Positions 7,996 through 16,295 of a stretch of 16,496 nucleotides of DNA are shown here, in pieces. A program made the position numbers and the translations under genes. A model generated the notes under the pieces. The model was not told where the DNA came from, did not search any database, and was given only the letters and a program-made list of their open reading frames with translations. Origin of the DNA: Willaertia magna. Its lineage: Eukaryota; Heterolobosea; Eutetramitea; Acrasida; Naegleriidae. The stretch's first letter is position 1. Every line of letters begins with the position of its first letter. The DNA lies in contig CADWAF010000626.1 of NCBI GenBank assembly GCA_902984215.1, positions 1 to 16,496 of the forward strand. The letters are read 5' to 3'.

Positions 7996-9921
7996 TTAAT
8001 TATTTATACTTGACGAAGATGACTTCTTTTTCAACACACTTCTAAAATCTACAATCGTTTCACCACTAGTTGTTGTTGTGTTATTATTTGCAGTGTTCGT
8101 AGTGCCATTCGTAAATGGTGTTGTTGAAGTTGAGTTGTTTGTGCTGTTATTACCAATAAAACTACTAGTGTTTGGCGAGGTAGACAGATTAATGGTACTG
8201 CTTGCGTTTGTCTTTTTTAATCCTTGTCTTATTCTTAAATATAAATTGTCAGCTGACTGTTGTTGTTGGTCTACTTGAATTGATCTAATTGGCCTTACAT
8301 TCTCATTTTGGTATTTTTCTACATTTCCTGTGCTTAATGTAATATTGTTACTATTTTCCTCCCTATTTCGATCTAACAATTTTGGTGTGGCACTAACTGT
8401 TCTCTTTTCTCTATTTATTACTGTCAATCCACCACTACTATTGTTGCTAATACTGTTATTATTATTATTGAAATTATTAAAAGTTGAGTTATTACTAGGG
8501 TTTATATTTAAGGTACTTGGAGAAGGATTTCTGTTAATATTATTATCATTTGCAATGACTTTGATATTTTCATTCATGTTATTATTGGCAGTTGTTGTAT
8601 TTTCATTCGTGTTATTATTCTTATTTACATCAGAACTACTGGCACTTTTCACAATTATATTATTATTACTATTTTCAATTGTTATTAGTTCATTATCGTC
8701 ATCACTATTACTGCCATTACTACTACCACTACTTTTCAAATCTTCATTACTTGCATATCGTTTTGTTACTGAAAAATTCTCTACACTACTTCCATTAATA
8801 CCACTATTCATATTATTATTCACACTATTAACGTTATTAAAATTATTATTCACTCTTAAATTATTTTCATTATAATATCCATTATTATTATAATTATTAT
8901 AATTATTACCATAACTATAATTATTCTTTCTATTTTCCTCCAACTCTCTTTCCAACTCTTTCACTCTATTAGATAAATTTTCCACTTTTTTATTCATTTC
9001 CTTTTCATATTCTTGAAATAAATTTTTTTGTTGTAAAATAAAATTACTTAATTGTTGTTCAATTATATTCGTTTGTTTTTCTTTATTTATATAAAATTGT
9101 AATTCATTTGTTAATTCTTCAACTTTCATTTCTAAAACTTTTTTTTGTTTAGATACTTGTAGTATTCTTTCTTCTACATTTTGTAATTTTAATTTCCATT
9201 CATTTACAATATTTGTTTGTTTTTCTATATTTAGTTGATTAATTTGAAATAATTCTGATTTTTCAATAAATTCAATTTGTTCAATTTTTGTTTCTAATTT
9301 TGGCGTTCTAGGTGATGCACTACCATTACTATTATTACATCCATTATTATTATTCATTATCGTTGTGGCCTCACTTTCATTTATATTTAGATTTGTGACT
9401 ACCGTTTGGCCTTTATTATTAACTAATGATTGATTGTTATTATAACTTTCAAATAAAGGTACCTTTACATTTGATTTAAATTGTTTTAAAGAAACTACAT
9501 TACATTCTTTATCAATAATAATTTCAAATCCATGATGTAAAATACCCTTTATCCATAAATATCCAACAGTTATAATTAAACCATTCATACAACCATTTAA
9601 AATATTCTTTTTCATTGTAATACCTTTACCGTGTAATACACCATTAAAAAATTCACCTGAAATCTCTTCAATTAATGGATCTCTTTTATCTCTTGTGAAA
9701 TATCCACGACCTGTCATTGTATCTTTTTTAAATTGACCTTCATAGATACGGAAATCATTCCATTGATATTTACCGAAACCATTCATATAATCTTCATAGA
9801 AATTACCTTCATATATTCTACCATCTGGAAATTTATTGATACCGTAACCATGTCTTTTATTATTGATCATTTCACCTTCATATTCTTCACCGTTTTTATA
9901 TTTCTTTTGTTTATATCCCAT
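7996..9921 (-). CDS. MORN-repeat and coiled-coil protein with Asn/Ser-rich tail, 641 aa
   Basis: Residues about 10-105 hold three clear MORN repeats (YEGEMINNKRHGYG, YEGNFYEDYMNGFG, YEGQFKKDTMTGRG) and a fourth weaker one (SGEFFNGVLHGKG). MORN repeats often link proteins to membranes, phosphoinositides or the cytoskeleton. Residues about 212-331 are rich in E, K, Q and L with heptad spacing, a likely coiled coil. From about 332 to the end the chain is Asn/Ser/Thr-rich and probably disordered. Residues 108-160 are not recognised. There is no signal peptide or clear membrane segment. The ATG at 9921 precedes MGYKQKKYKNG, directly before the first MORN repeat, so no upstream exon is needed. The exact role is unknown. 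Confidence 0.85.
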   Translation of the reverse strand: MGYKQKKYKNGEEYEGEMINNKRHGYGINKFPDGRIYEGNFYEDYMNGFGKYQWNDFRIYEGQFKKDTMTGRGYFTRDKRDPLIEEISGEFFNGVLHGKGITMKKNILNGCMNGLIITVGYLWIKGILHHGFEIIIDKECNVVSLKQFKSNVKVPLFESYNNNQSLVNNKGQTVVTNLNINESEATTIMNNNNGCNNSNGSASPRTPKLETKIEQIEFIEKSELFQINQLNIEKQTNIVNEWKLKLQNVEERILQVSKQKKVLEMKVEELTNELQFYINKEKQTNIIEQQLSNFILQQKNLFQEYEKEMNKKVENLSNRVKELERELEENRKNNYSYGNNYNNYNNNGYYNENNLRVNNNFNNVNSVNNNMNSGINGSSVENFSVTKRYASNEDLKSSGSSNGSNSDDDNELITIENSNNNIIVKSASSSDVNKNNNTNENTTTANNNMNENIKVIANDNNINRNPSPSTLNINPSNNSTFNNFNNNNNSISNNSSGGLTVINREKRTVSATPKLLDRNREENSNNITLSTGNVEKYQNENVRPIRSIQVDQQQQSADNLYLRIRQGLKKTNASSTINLSTSPNTSSFIGNNSTNNSTSTTPFTNGTTNTANNNTTTTSGETIVDFRSVLKKKSSSSSINN

Positions 9922-10580
9922 TTTCTCTTTTTCAATTACTAATTCAATTATTAGTTGTTATTATTTACAGTTAAGTATTTATTGTTGTTATTGACAATTA
10001 TTATTTAAAACGTTGAAATGTTTTTTAGATTTGGAGACAATTGTTTTCGGATGAGGTAACACCTCCTAAAATGTCAAATAGGAAAAGAATGAAGCTTGTG
10101 AAGCAGTTTTTTTAAGAAAATTAATTTTGTCGTTTGATTTGTAGGCTGAATCAGGGAAAGTTATTGTTTCTAGAGTGAATTAATGTTATGAGTAGATAGA
10201 AATGATGTTGAATAACAATCTCGTATTTAGGTATTTCTGTTTCAGTATTTTGTAGATTATAAAAGGTGTTTGAGTAATCCATGTTTTGAATTTTTGTTTT
10301 AAAGAAGAATATAAAAATTCCCTTTTTGTTTAAAAGAGATACAGTCAGATAACCTATGTTATTATTGAGCTTTGATTCCGATAATATTCATATGAATGAT
10401 ATATCTTTATACTTTCTTCAGAGAGTTGAGAAAATAAAAAAAAACGCAAAGGCTTAAGGAAACAAGGCTAAAATGCACATCTTTTTGTGAAAATTCTAAA
10501 GAGAAAAATGGCGCCAAGTTAAAAATTTCAACATTGTAAAAAATAAAAGAAGTTGACTTTCAAAAACACCCCTAAAAAAA
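9922..10580. other. Divergent promoter region, no supported gene
   Basis: This 659-bp stretch separates the starts of the MORN gene and the ATP synthase d-like gene, so it should hold both promoters. A TATA-like TATAAAAATTC occurs near 10311 on the plus strand. A GGCGCC core, rare in such A+T-rich DNA, is at 10510-10515 within AACTTGGCGCCAT on the minus strand, which resembles an E2F-type site. Only very short ORFs occur, including ATG-GCG-CCA-AGT-TAA at 10508-10522 and a 14-codon frame at 10071-10115. Confidence 0.45.
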
Positions 10581-11960
10581 ATGATGCGTAGAGCCCTCCA
10601 TAAAGCAGTCAGTGCATCCAAGAAGAAATTCTATCCAACACAAAGCCTAATCCAAATCAGAAATGCTTCTACTGCTAATTTACCAGATACAGATCCAGTA
10701 GTTTATCATGATGAATTGATAACAACTGAAAATTTTACTAAAAAATTAGAAGAATTATTAAAAGATGATGCTACCGTTTCTTTTAAACCAAAATATGATA
10801 TGTCTTTTGAAGAATATGAAACTAAATTTAGAGAACAAATGAGTAGACCAGTTTATTGTGATGAAGAATATGTTAATTTCGTAACACAAATGTTAAATTA
10901 CTCTAAAGAAGAAGCTGAAGAAATTATTAAAGGACAAGAACCAAAATTCTATAAATCATCTGAAGATGGTGAATTAGATGTTGATTGGGTACAATTCAGT
11001 AGATTATATCAACGTACTGAAACTGAAAAGACCATTGTCCCACAATTTGAAAGAGAATTTAAGGACATGAAACAATTTAAATTAGAATTAGAAGAAGAAG
11101 AAGCTAAAAAACAAGTTACTATTGATTGGGCTGATTGGGAAAGAAGATTAGGTTCAAATACTGTTCAAAAGATTAGAAGAGATCTTGAAAAGGTTATTGA
11201 AAAGACTGAACCAAGACTAGACTTTGCAGTTATTGAAGATAAATTGAATGAATTATTAAAACCTGTTTTAGATCAATTAAAGGATGATTTAGTTGAAGCC
11301 TTACCAACTATTACTCAATTAACTGATGATTTAGTTAGAGAAACACCTTTATTAAAGAAGGATGAATATGGTTTATTCCAAAACTATGCTGCTCCATGGT
11401 TTGTTGATAAATACTTCCCACAAGAAAGAGATGAATTAATTCAAGAAATTGAAGATGATGATTGGGATGTTATGTATACTCAACAATTAAAGGCTACTAG
11501 ATTAAATCCTGATGAAATTATTTTGAGAAATAGAGATTGGTCTATTAGAGAATCTTCAAGAATTGAAGAAGAAGAATATAGAAGTCTTTCATCTTCTACT
11601 GCAACCCTTTCTGCAAAGAAGAAGGAAGAACAAAACTTATACCATGCTGTTATTGATGGTTCCCGTAGAGTTAAGGAATTAGAAACTGAAGTTACTCAAT
11701 TAAAGATGTCTTCTGAATCTGAACAAGAAAAAGACAAGGCTCACGGTAAAGAAAAGAAGGAAGAACAAAAGACCGCTTTATCTGAAGATGAGTGGTGGAA
11801 CTTCTTAGCTAAGAGAGGTGTTAAACGTGATATGAAACAACAACGTGACTTTGCTCACTTTAAGAGTGAAGAACAATTAAAACAATGGGAAGAAACTGGT
11901 GAAAAGTCAAGACAAGAAGCTGAAAATGCATTCTTCTCTACTGAAAGATTAAGAGCTTAA
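10581..11960 (+). CDS. Mitochondrial ATP synthase subunit d-like protein with large extensions, 459 aa
   Basis: The N-terminus (MMRRALHKAVSASKKK) is rich in Arg, Lys and Ser without acidic residues for about 40 positions, a classic mitochondrial presequence. Residues about 133-215 show two D-W motifs about 47 residues apart (VDW at 134-136, IDW at 181-183), followed by spaced basic and acidic helix, as in the peripheral-stalk subunit d of plant and animal F1Fo ATP synthase. Residues 279-297 (FPQERDELIQEIEDDDWDV) match the FEKHPEL...EIRNDxWG end of plant subunit d. Plant and animal subunit d are about 160-170 residues, so this protein adds about 130 residues in front and 160 behind. The tail is highly charged and helical. 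A Dictyostelium-type lineage-specific stalk is plausible. The assignment rests on motif spacing and is not certain; another mitochondrial matrix protein is possible. No intron is seen. An extra ATG directly follows the first. Confidence 0.62.
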   Translation: MMRRALHKAVSASKKKFYPTQSLIQIRNASTANLPDTDPVVYHDELITTENFTKKLEELLKDDATVSFKPKYDMSFEEYETKFREQMSRPVYCDEEYVNFVTQMLNYSKEEAEEIIKGQEPKFYKSSEDGELDVDWVQFSRLYQRTETEKTIVPQFEREFKDMKQFKLELEEEEAKKQVTIDWADWERRLGSNTVQKIRRDLEKVIEKTEPRLDFAVIEDKLNELLKPVLDQLKDDLVEALPTITQLTDDLVRETPLLKKDEYGLFQNYAAPWFVDKYFPQERDELIQEIEDDDWDVMYTQQLKATRLNPDEIILRNRDWSIRESSRIEEEEYRSLSSSTATLSAKKKEEQNLYHAVIDGSRRVKELETEVTQLKMSSESEQEKDKAHGKEKKEEQKTALSEDEWWNFLAKRGVKRDMKQQRDFAHFKSEEQLKQWEETGEKSRQEAENAFFSTERLRA

Positions 11961-12111
11961 ATATTTCGTTATTTGTAAATCAATCAATTTGCTGGTTCCT
12001 TTTTATTTTTTGTATAAAACATTCAAGGGTGTTTGTTGAAAGTACTTTTTGTTTATTTAATGTAAAGTAAAATTAATTTTATTATGATGAATAGATAGTT
12101 AATGAATTGAT

Positions 12112-13159
12112 TTATTCTTGTTCTTCTAGTGTTGTTTCTTCTAACGAGGATGAATTACCTTGTTGCATCATGGACAATGCGGATTCATATGGATTACCAA
12201 TAAGACCACTTGAAGGTGAAACTAATGATTCATTTTGATACAATTCAAGCATTCTAGAATGTAAAGTAATTGATTCTTGATGTACTTTATATTCTAACTT
12301 TGTACTTGTAGGTAAATTTAATAATTTCATTAAATCTACTCTTAACCTTTCATTTAAATCTTTATCTTGACCAGATTTATTCCAAATTGAAATAATATCA
12401 TGATTTTCTCTAATACTTATTACACAACCATTAATATCATCAGAATCTTGAAATTGTTGACCTACAAAAGCTAACAATAAATCTTCCCATATACGTGCAG
12501 AATACCCAGATTTACATCTTAACATCCATCTACCACCAGTTTTATTTTGTTCATCTTCCCACATTGGTTTAATACCCATCTTAAAAACATGATAATCCAT
12601 TGATACTTTTAATTCATATGGTCTTTTCATATGAGTATATAAAGACCAAAAATCTTCAACAGTTTGAAATTCTCCAACATTTTTCATACATTCTTCATAA
12701 TCCATTCCCTTTTCTTTTCTAAAATAGGAAAATGAATAATTATATTTTAATAAATGTTTATTATTCATTATTGTTGATTGTTCTTGTTTATTAGTAGTGG
12801 CAGTATTACTAGAGGTATTTGTTGGATTGGTGGTGACTGTAGTAGGGTTATTATTAGAAGTATTATTATTAACGCTAGTAGTAGTAGTTGTAGGAGTTGT
12901 TGGTGTAGTTGGAGTGTTATCTTCTTTTGAATTTCTAATTTTTATTTAAAATAGTTTTAAATCGTTTAATAAATTGTTAATTATTTAAAATAGTATGTTG
13001 ATCGGAATAGATAGTTGTATGGGATCAATTTAAAAGATAAAAATTCCTTTAATTTTTTTTTGTTAAATTTTTTTAGGCTTAAACTTACTTTTTTCTTCCT
13101 CTAGGCTTATTATTTGAAACTGCTTTCCAATTTACTGAATTTTCTTGTTGTGTTGACAT
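12112..13159 (-). CDS. eIF4E class II (4EHP/eIF4E2-like) cap-binding protein, two exons, 297 aa
   Basis: On the minus strand the coding join is 13159-13089 and 12934-12112. Exon 1 gives MSTQQENSVNWKAVSNNK plus a basic end; exon 2 opens with a Thr/Asn/Pro-rich tail of about 50 residues and then the eIF4E fold from about residue 84. Seen residues: W120 in the dorsal VEDFW motif used by eIF4G or 4E-BP partners, W149 in MWEDE and W208 in ISIW for cap stacking, and R199. The position of human Trp56 is Tyr103 and that of Trp43 is Tyr90, the mark of class II proteins; the Trp46 position is Ser93. Class II members bind cap weakly and usually repress translation of chosen mRNAs. A tail of about 45 residues after the core is unassigned. 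The gene converges on the ATP synthase d-like gene with 151 bases between stops. AATAAA overlaps its stop codon. Confidence 0.9.
12935..13088 (-). other. Intron of the eIF4E class II gene (154 bp)
   Basis: On the minus strand it begins GTAAGT and ends AAAAATTAG. Splicing joins AA to A to rebuild a Lys codon and keeps the frame; reading through would give AAG TAA at once. It lies directly after the basic end of exon 1. Confidence 0.87.
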
Positions 13160-13194
13160 TTTTTTTTTGTAGATTTTCTTATGATTGTAAATAA

Positions 13195-13398
13195 TCAGTT
13201 TTTACAACAAAATATGGTTTAAGATGTTTAATTACTAAAAAGAATATTTTAGGTAAAGAATTTATTAAGAATAGTCTTTATTTTAAAAGAGCAATTAAAT
13301 ATAGTAAGAGAGGAATAAAAACTGAATGTATTAGAACATCACCTTTCCATCATTTATTGAGAGACGGTTACGAACTCGATATTCGCTACAGGACATAA
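13195..13398 (+). other. Open frame of 67 codons without ATG, possible exon or gene relic
   Basis: Between TAA at 13192 and TAA at 13396 one plus-strand frame stays open. The encoded chain is basic and mixed in composition, ending near PFHHLLRDGYELDIRYRT, not simple repeats. No in-frame ATG exists; a possible acceptor CAG ends at 13198, but no partner exon is visible. It sits in the divergent promoter region between the eIF4E and SDR genes. It could be a decayed gene piece or chance. Confidence 0.25.
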
Positions 13399-13740
13399 TG
13401 TTTGGCAAAAGTTTTAATGTTCATCTTTGGTTATAATGTCTGGACATAATCTTATGCGTTAGAATTATGTTTGGACATTGTGATTATGATCAAACATCAT
13501 GATCAAAACTAAAACATTATAACCAAAACAAAAACATTATGTTTTTTGTTGGACTTAATCTCCAAAACAAATCCTGATATCATTTTTTACCTAAGAAAAA
13601 ATGAGATTGTGCCCGAGAAAAAACATAATGCCTCAGTTTACCAATAATTTAACCTGATGTTTTGGTTTTGGTTATAATGTTTGGTCATAATCACCATGTC
13701 CAAACATAATCTTTTAATGCCCAGTCACAAAGTTTAATGT
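13391..13740. repeat. Cluster of short direct and inverted repeats
   Basis: A 26-base unit TTTGGTTATAATGTCTGGAC... at 13426-13451 recurs at 13667-13692 with 2 mismatches. ATTATGTTTGGACAT at 13464-13478 is the exact reverse complement of 13696-13710. Partial units occur at 13391-13405, 13511-13528 (inverted) and 13533-13541. The cluster fills the 370 bases before the SDR gene. It may be a promoter array or the remains of a small mobile element. Confidence 0.75.
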
Positions 13741-13761
13741 TAAAACAAAATCATCAAGATC

Positions 13762-15684
13762 ATGACCGACCCTCTATTAAGTTTAGAAGAAATGAAAAAA
13801 GAGATTGATAATGGTGGTTGTCCTCGCAGTAATGGTGAAGATAGTGAAGAAAACAATAAAAAGAAAATTGTACGATCAGATAATAATGATATGGATGTTG
13901 GAATGTATTCTGTGTTAAATAATATTTCATATAAGGAAATTCAAATGGTTATTAAATATGGAATTAATAATAATTTTTTTAAAAAAATTATAGAATTAAT
14001 GACAAAAAGTGAAAATGAAGAAATGACTGAAGATGATAGTGAAAATGAAGAAGAAAAGAAAGAAAAGAAAAAGGACACGAAAGAAATAGATAAAGAAGAA
14101 GAAGAAGAAAAGAGTGACAAGGAAGAAGACAAGGAAGAAGACGAGGATGAAGATGAAGAAGAAAATGACGATGATTATTGGCAAGATATGTTTGATAACG
14201 AAAAAAAAGGGACTATTATTAAATGGAGAAATTTCATTGATTATCCACCACAAGATATTCATTACTTTTTACCTTCTTTAAATGAATTATTAGCGAAAGA
14301 TTATTCTTTATATTACACAGATGGTTATTTTGATAGTCATTTATTATTAAAATATTATTTCCAAAAATGTTATATATGTGGAATGTTTACAAAAGATATT
14401 TCTTTATTAAATAATGAAGTATGGGATGACAGATTAAGTCAATTAGATGAAAAGATTAAAGGAAAGGAAGATAGTGTTACAAAATTATCTTCTTCACACG
14501 TTTGTGGTATTTGTAAAAAATTTAATGCAAAACAAAGAAAATTACACAAAGATTTAACTGGAAAAATAGCTATTGTAACGGGAGGAAGAATTAAAATTGG
14601 TTATGAAACTGCTTTGAAACTTTTAAGGTGTGGAGCTACAGTTATTGTTACAACTAGATTTATTGAAAATGCAAAAGAAAGATATCAAAAAGAAAAGGAT
14701 TATAATGAATTTAAATCAAGATTACATTTTTATTCTTTAAATTTAAAATATGGTAAATCAATTTGTCAATTTAAAAATTATTTAATTGAAAATGGATTTA
14801 ATAATATACATATTTTAATTAATAATGCAGCACAAACAGTTAGAAGACCTATTCATTATTATAGAAGTTTAATTAAAAAGGAAAAAATTGCTTTAGGTAT
14901 TTACAATGAAAAAGAAGAAAAAGACGAAGAAGAAGAAGATGAAATAATGATGGATGACAATGAAGAAGAAATAAAAGAAGAAGAAGAACAAACAAAGAAT
15001 GAAGTAAATACACAAATTATGTTATTAAATGCATTTGAAAAATATAATGTGTCAACAATCAAAGATCCAATTCAAAAATCACAACTTATTTCATTAGCTG
15101 TAACTGAAAGTAATTTAACAAAAGAAGATTTAGAAATTACACCAAAAGAAATTAATGTACTATTCCCTAAGGATAAAAAAGATGAATTTGGTGAACCTGT
15201 AGATAAACGTATCTTAAATTCATGGCATTATAAATTAAATGAAATTGATGATATGGAACTATTAGAAGTACAAATGATTAATAATATTGCTCCACAATTA
15301 TTAGTATCAGAATTATTCTCTTTAATGAAAGTAGAAACATCTCCTCCATACAATAACGTGATGAATGATGGCCCTAGATATGTCATTAATGTCACATCAC
15401 ATGAAGGACAATTTCATACCATTGGAAAGAATGAAAATCATCCTCATACAAATATCAGTAAGGCAGCTTTAAATATGTTAACTAGAAGTTCTGATTCTTA
15501 TTTTGCTAAGAATGGAATTATTATGAATTCTGTGGATACTGGATGGATTAGTTCTTCTATTAAAACTTTTCAAACACCTCCATTAACATGTGAAGATGGA
15601 GCTGCAAGAATTCTTTATCCTATATTAACTTCATCTATTAGATATGGAGTTTTATATAAAGACTTTAAGGTAGCATCTTGGTGA
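13762..15684 (+). CDS. Short-chain dehydrogenase/reductase-like protein with two Cys pairs and acidic inserts, 640 aa
   Basis: Residues 268-640 form a Rossmann SDR domain: the nucleotide loop TGGRIKIG (273-280), TTRF at 297-300, and INNAAQTVRRP (353-363). This matches a widespread, little-studied SDR group found in bacteria, fungi and plants that has TGGR-x-KIGY and HPHTN-x-x-KAALNML. At the usual YxxxK site the sequence is T563-N-I-S-K567, so the catalytic Tyr is absent while Lys and Ser546 remain. Before the domain are CYIC (203-206) and CGIC (248-251), possibly a zinc site. Acidic low-complexity runs lie at about 84-139 and 383-414; the second splits the SDR fold. The enzyme activity is not known. 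ATG 13762 follows the repeat cluster; no signal peptide is seen. No intron is needed. Confidence 0.82.
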   Translation: MTDPLLSLEEMKKEIDNGGCPRSNGEDSEENNKKKIVRSDNNDMDVGMYSVLNNISYKEIQMVIKYGINNNFFKKIIELMTKSENEEMTEDDSENEEEKKEKKKDTKEIDKEEEEEKSDKEEDKEEDEDEDEEENDDDYWQDMFDNEKKGTIIKWRNFIDYPPQDIHYFLPSLNELLAKDYSLYYTDGYFDSHLLLKYYFQKCYICGMFTKDISLLNNEVWDDRLSQLDEKIKGKEDSVTKLSSSHVCGICKKFNAKQRKLHKDLTGKIAIVTGGRIKIGYETALKLLRCGATVIVTTRFIENAKERYQKEKDYNEFKSRLHFYSLNLKYGKSICQFKNYLIENGFNNIHILINNAAQTVRRPIHYYRSLIKKEKIALGIYNEKEEKDEEEEDEIMMDDNEEEIKEEEEQTKNEVNTQIMLLNAFEKYNVSTIKDPIQKSQLISLAVTESNLTKEDLEITPKEINVLFPKDKKDEFGEPVDKRILNSWHYKLNEIDDMELLEVQMINNIAPQLLVSELFSLMKVETSPPYNNVMNDGPRYVINVTSHEGQFHTIGKNENHPHTNISKAALNMLTRSSDSYFAKNGIIMNSVDTGWISSSIKTFQTPPLTCEDGAARILYPILTSSIRYGVLYKDFKVASW

Positions 15685-15889
15685 TGCAGCTTGTAATAAG
15701 CTTAATTCCCATTTTGTTGAAAAGTAAAAAAAATAAGAACATCCCATAATAGTGAACTGTTAAAATTACTTACTTGACTCATTGGAAGGACTACCATCAG
15801 GCAATCTTCTTAAAAACTGTTTAATTATCTACACCTTCTTTATTAGAAAATGTGTTATCCATAATTATTATTAAGGATTTTGATAATGT
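15685..15889. other. Intergenic region downstream of the SDR gene
   Basis: It should contain the SDR 3' end; a poly-A run is at about 15726-15735. On the minus strand, 15862-15774 looks like a decayed coding scrap: ATG followed by 12 codons, then TAA, while the next frame stays open to a GTAAGT donor-like site at 15773. No further exon follows before the SDR gene, so I do not call a gene. Confidence 0.35.
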
Positions 15890-15971
15890 GAACCAAATTT
15901 CAAATTTAGCCTTTTGTAAAGTTTACAACATTGTAATGACTACACTACTTAATTACCGAGCGTAAACAAAC

Positions 15972-15996
15972 ATTAATACATTAATAATGTATTAAT
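15972..15996. repeat. Perfect 25-base palindrome at the edge of the inverted repeat
   Basis: ATTAATACATTA at 15972-15983 and its exact reverse complement at 15985-15996 flank a single central base. Its counterpart near 545-565 in the left arm is degenerate. Confidence 0.8.
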
Positions 15997-16023
15997 TTAA
16001 AGTAAAATGGTGACAAATATAGT

Positions 16024-16295
16024 TTGGAACTTTTTGGAAAGATAATCAGTTGCATAACCAAAATGGGTAAACATCAAAATTAAAAAGTTACGCAAAAGTA
16101 ATATCAGTTTAGAAAATGACAAGATAAAAGTTTCATAAAACGTATGATTAGTGATTACCCACTTTTAAAATTCTTATTTAATCTCCTTAAATTAGTTGTT
16201 CATTTTGGAGATAAATAGTAATGTTTCAGAAAGAATTGATATAAAAAGCAAAATGATATCTGCAACTTGCTACAATCAACAACAAAAAAACAATT
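16024..16295 (+). promoter_or_regulatory. Conserved upstream region of the right peroxidase gene
   Basis: A TATA-like TATAAAAA is at 16240-16247, 49 bases before the ATG, followed by an A-rich leader. Over about 240 bases it differs from the left copy at roughly ten positions by eye, mostly small changes near 16157, 16237 and 16253. Confidence 0.55.

Noticed and set aside
8078..8875. Plus-strand frames coding very hydrophobic Leu/Phe-rich chains
   Set aside because: They are the antisense of Asn/Ser-rich codons of the MORN protein; AAT and AAC read backward give Ile, Leu and Val runs.
13941..14262. Two minus-strand frames rich in Ser/Phe
   Set aside because: They are the antisense of the acidic GAA/GAT run of the SDR-like gene.
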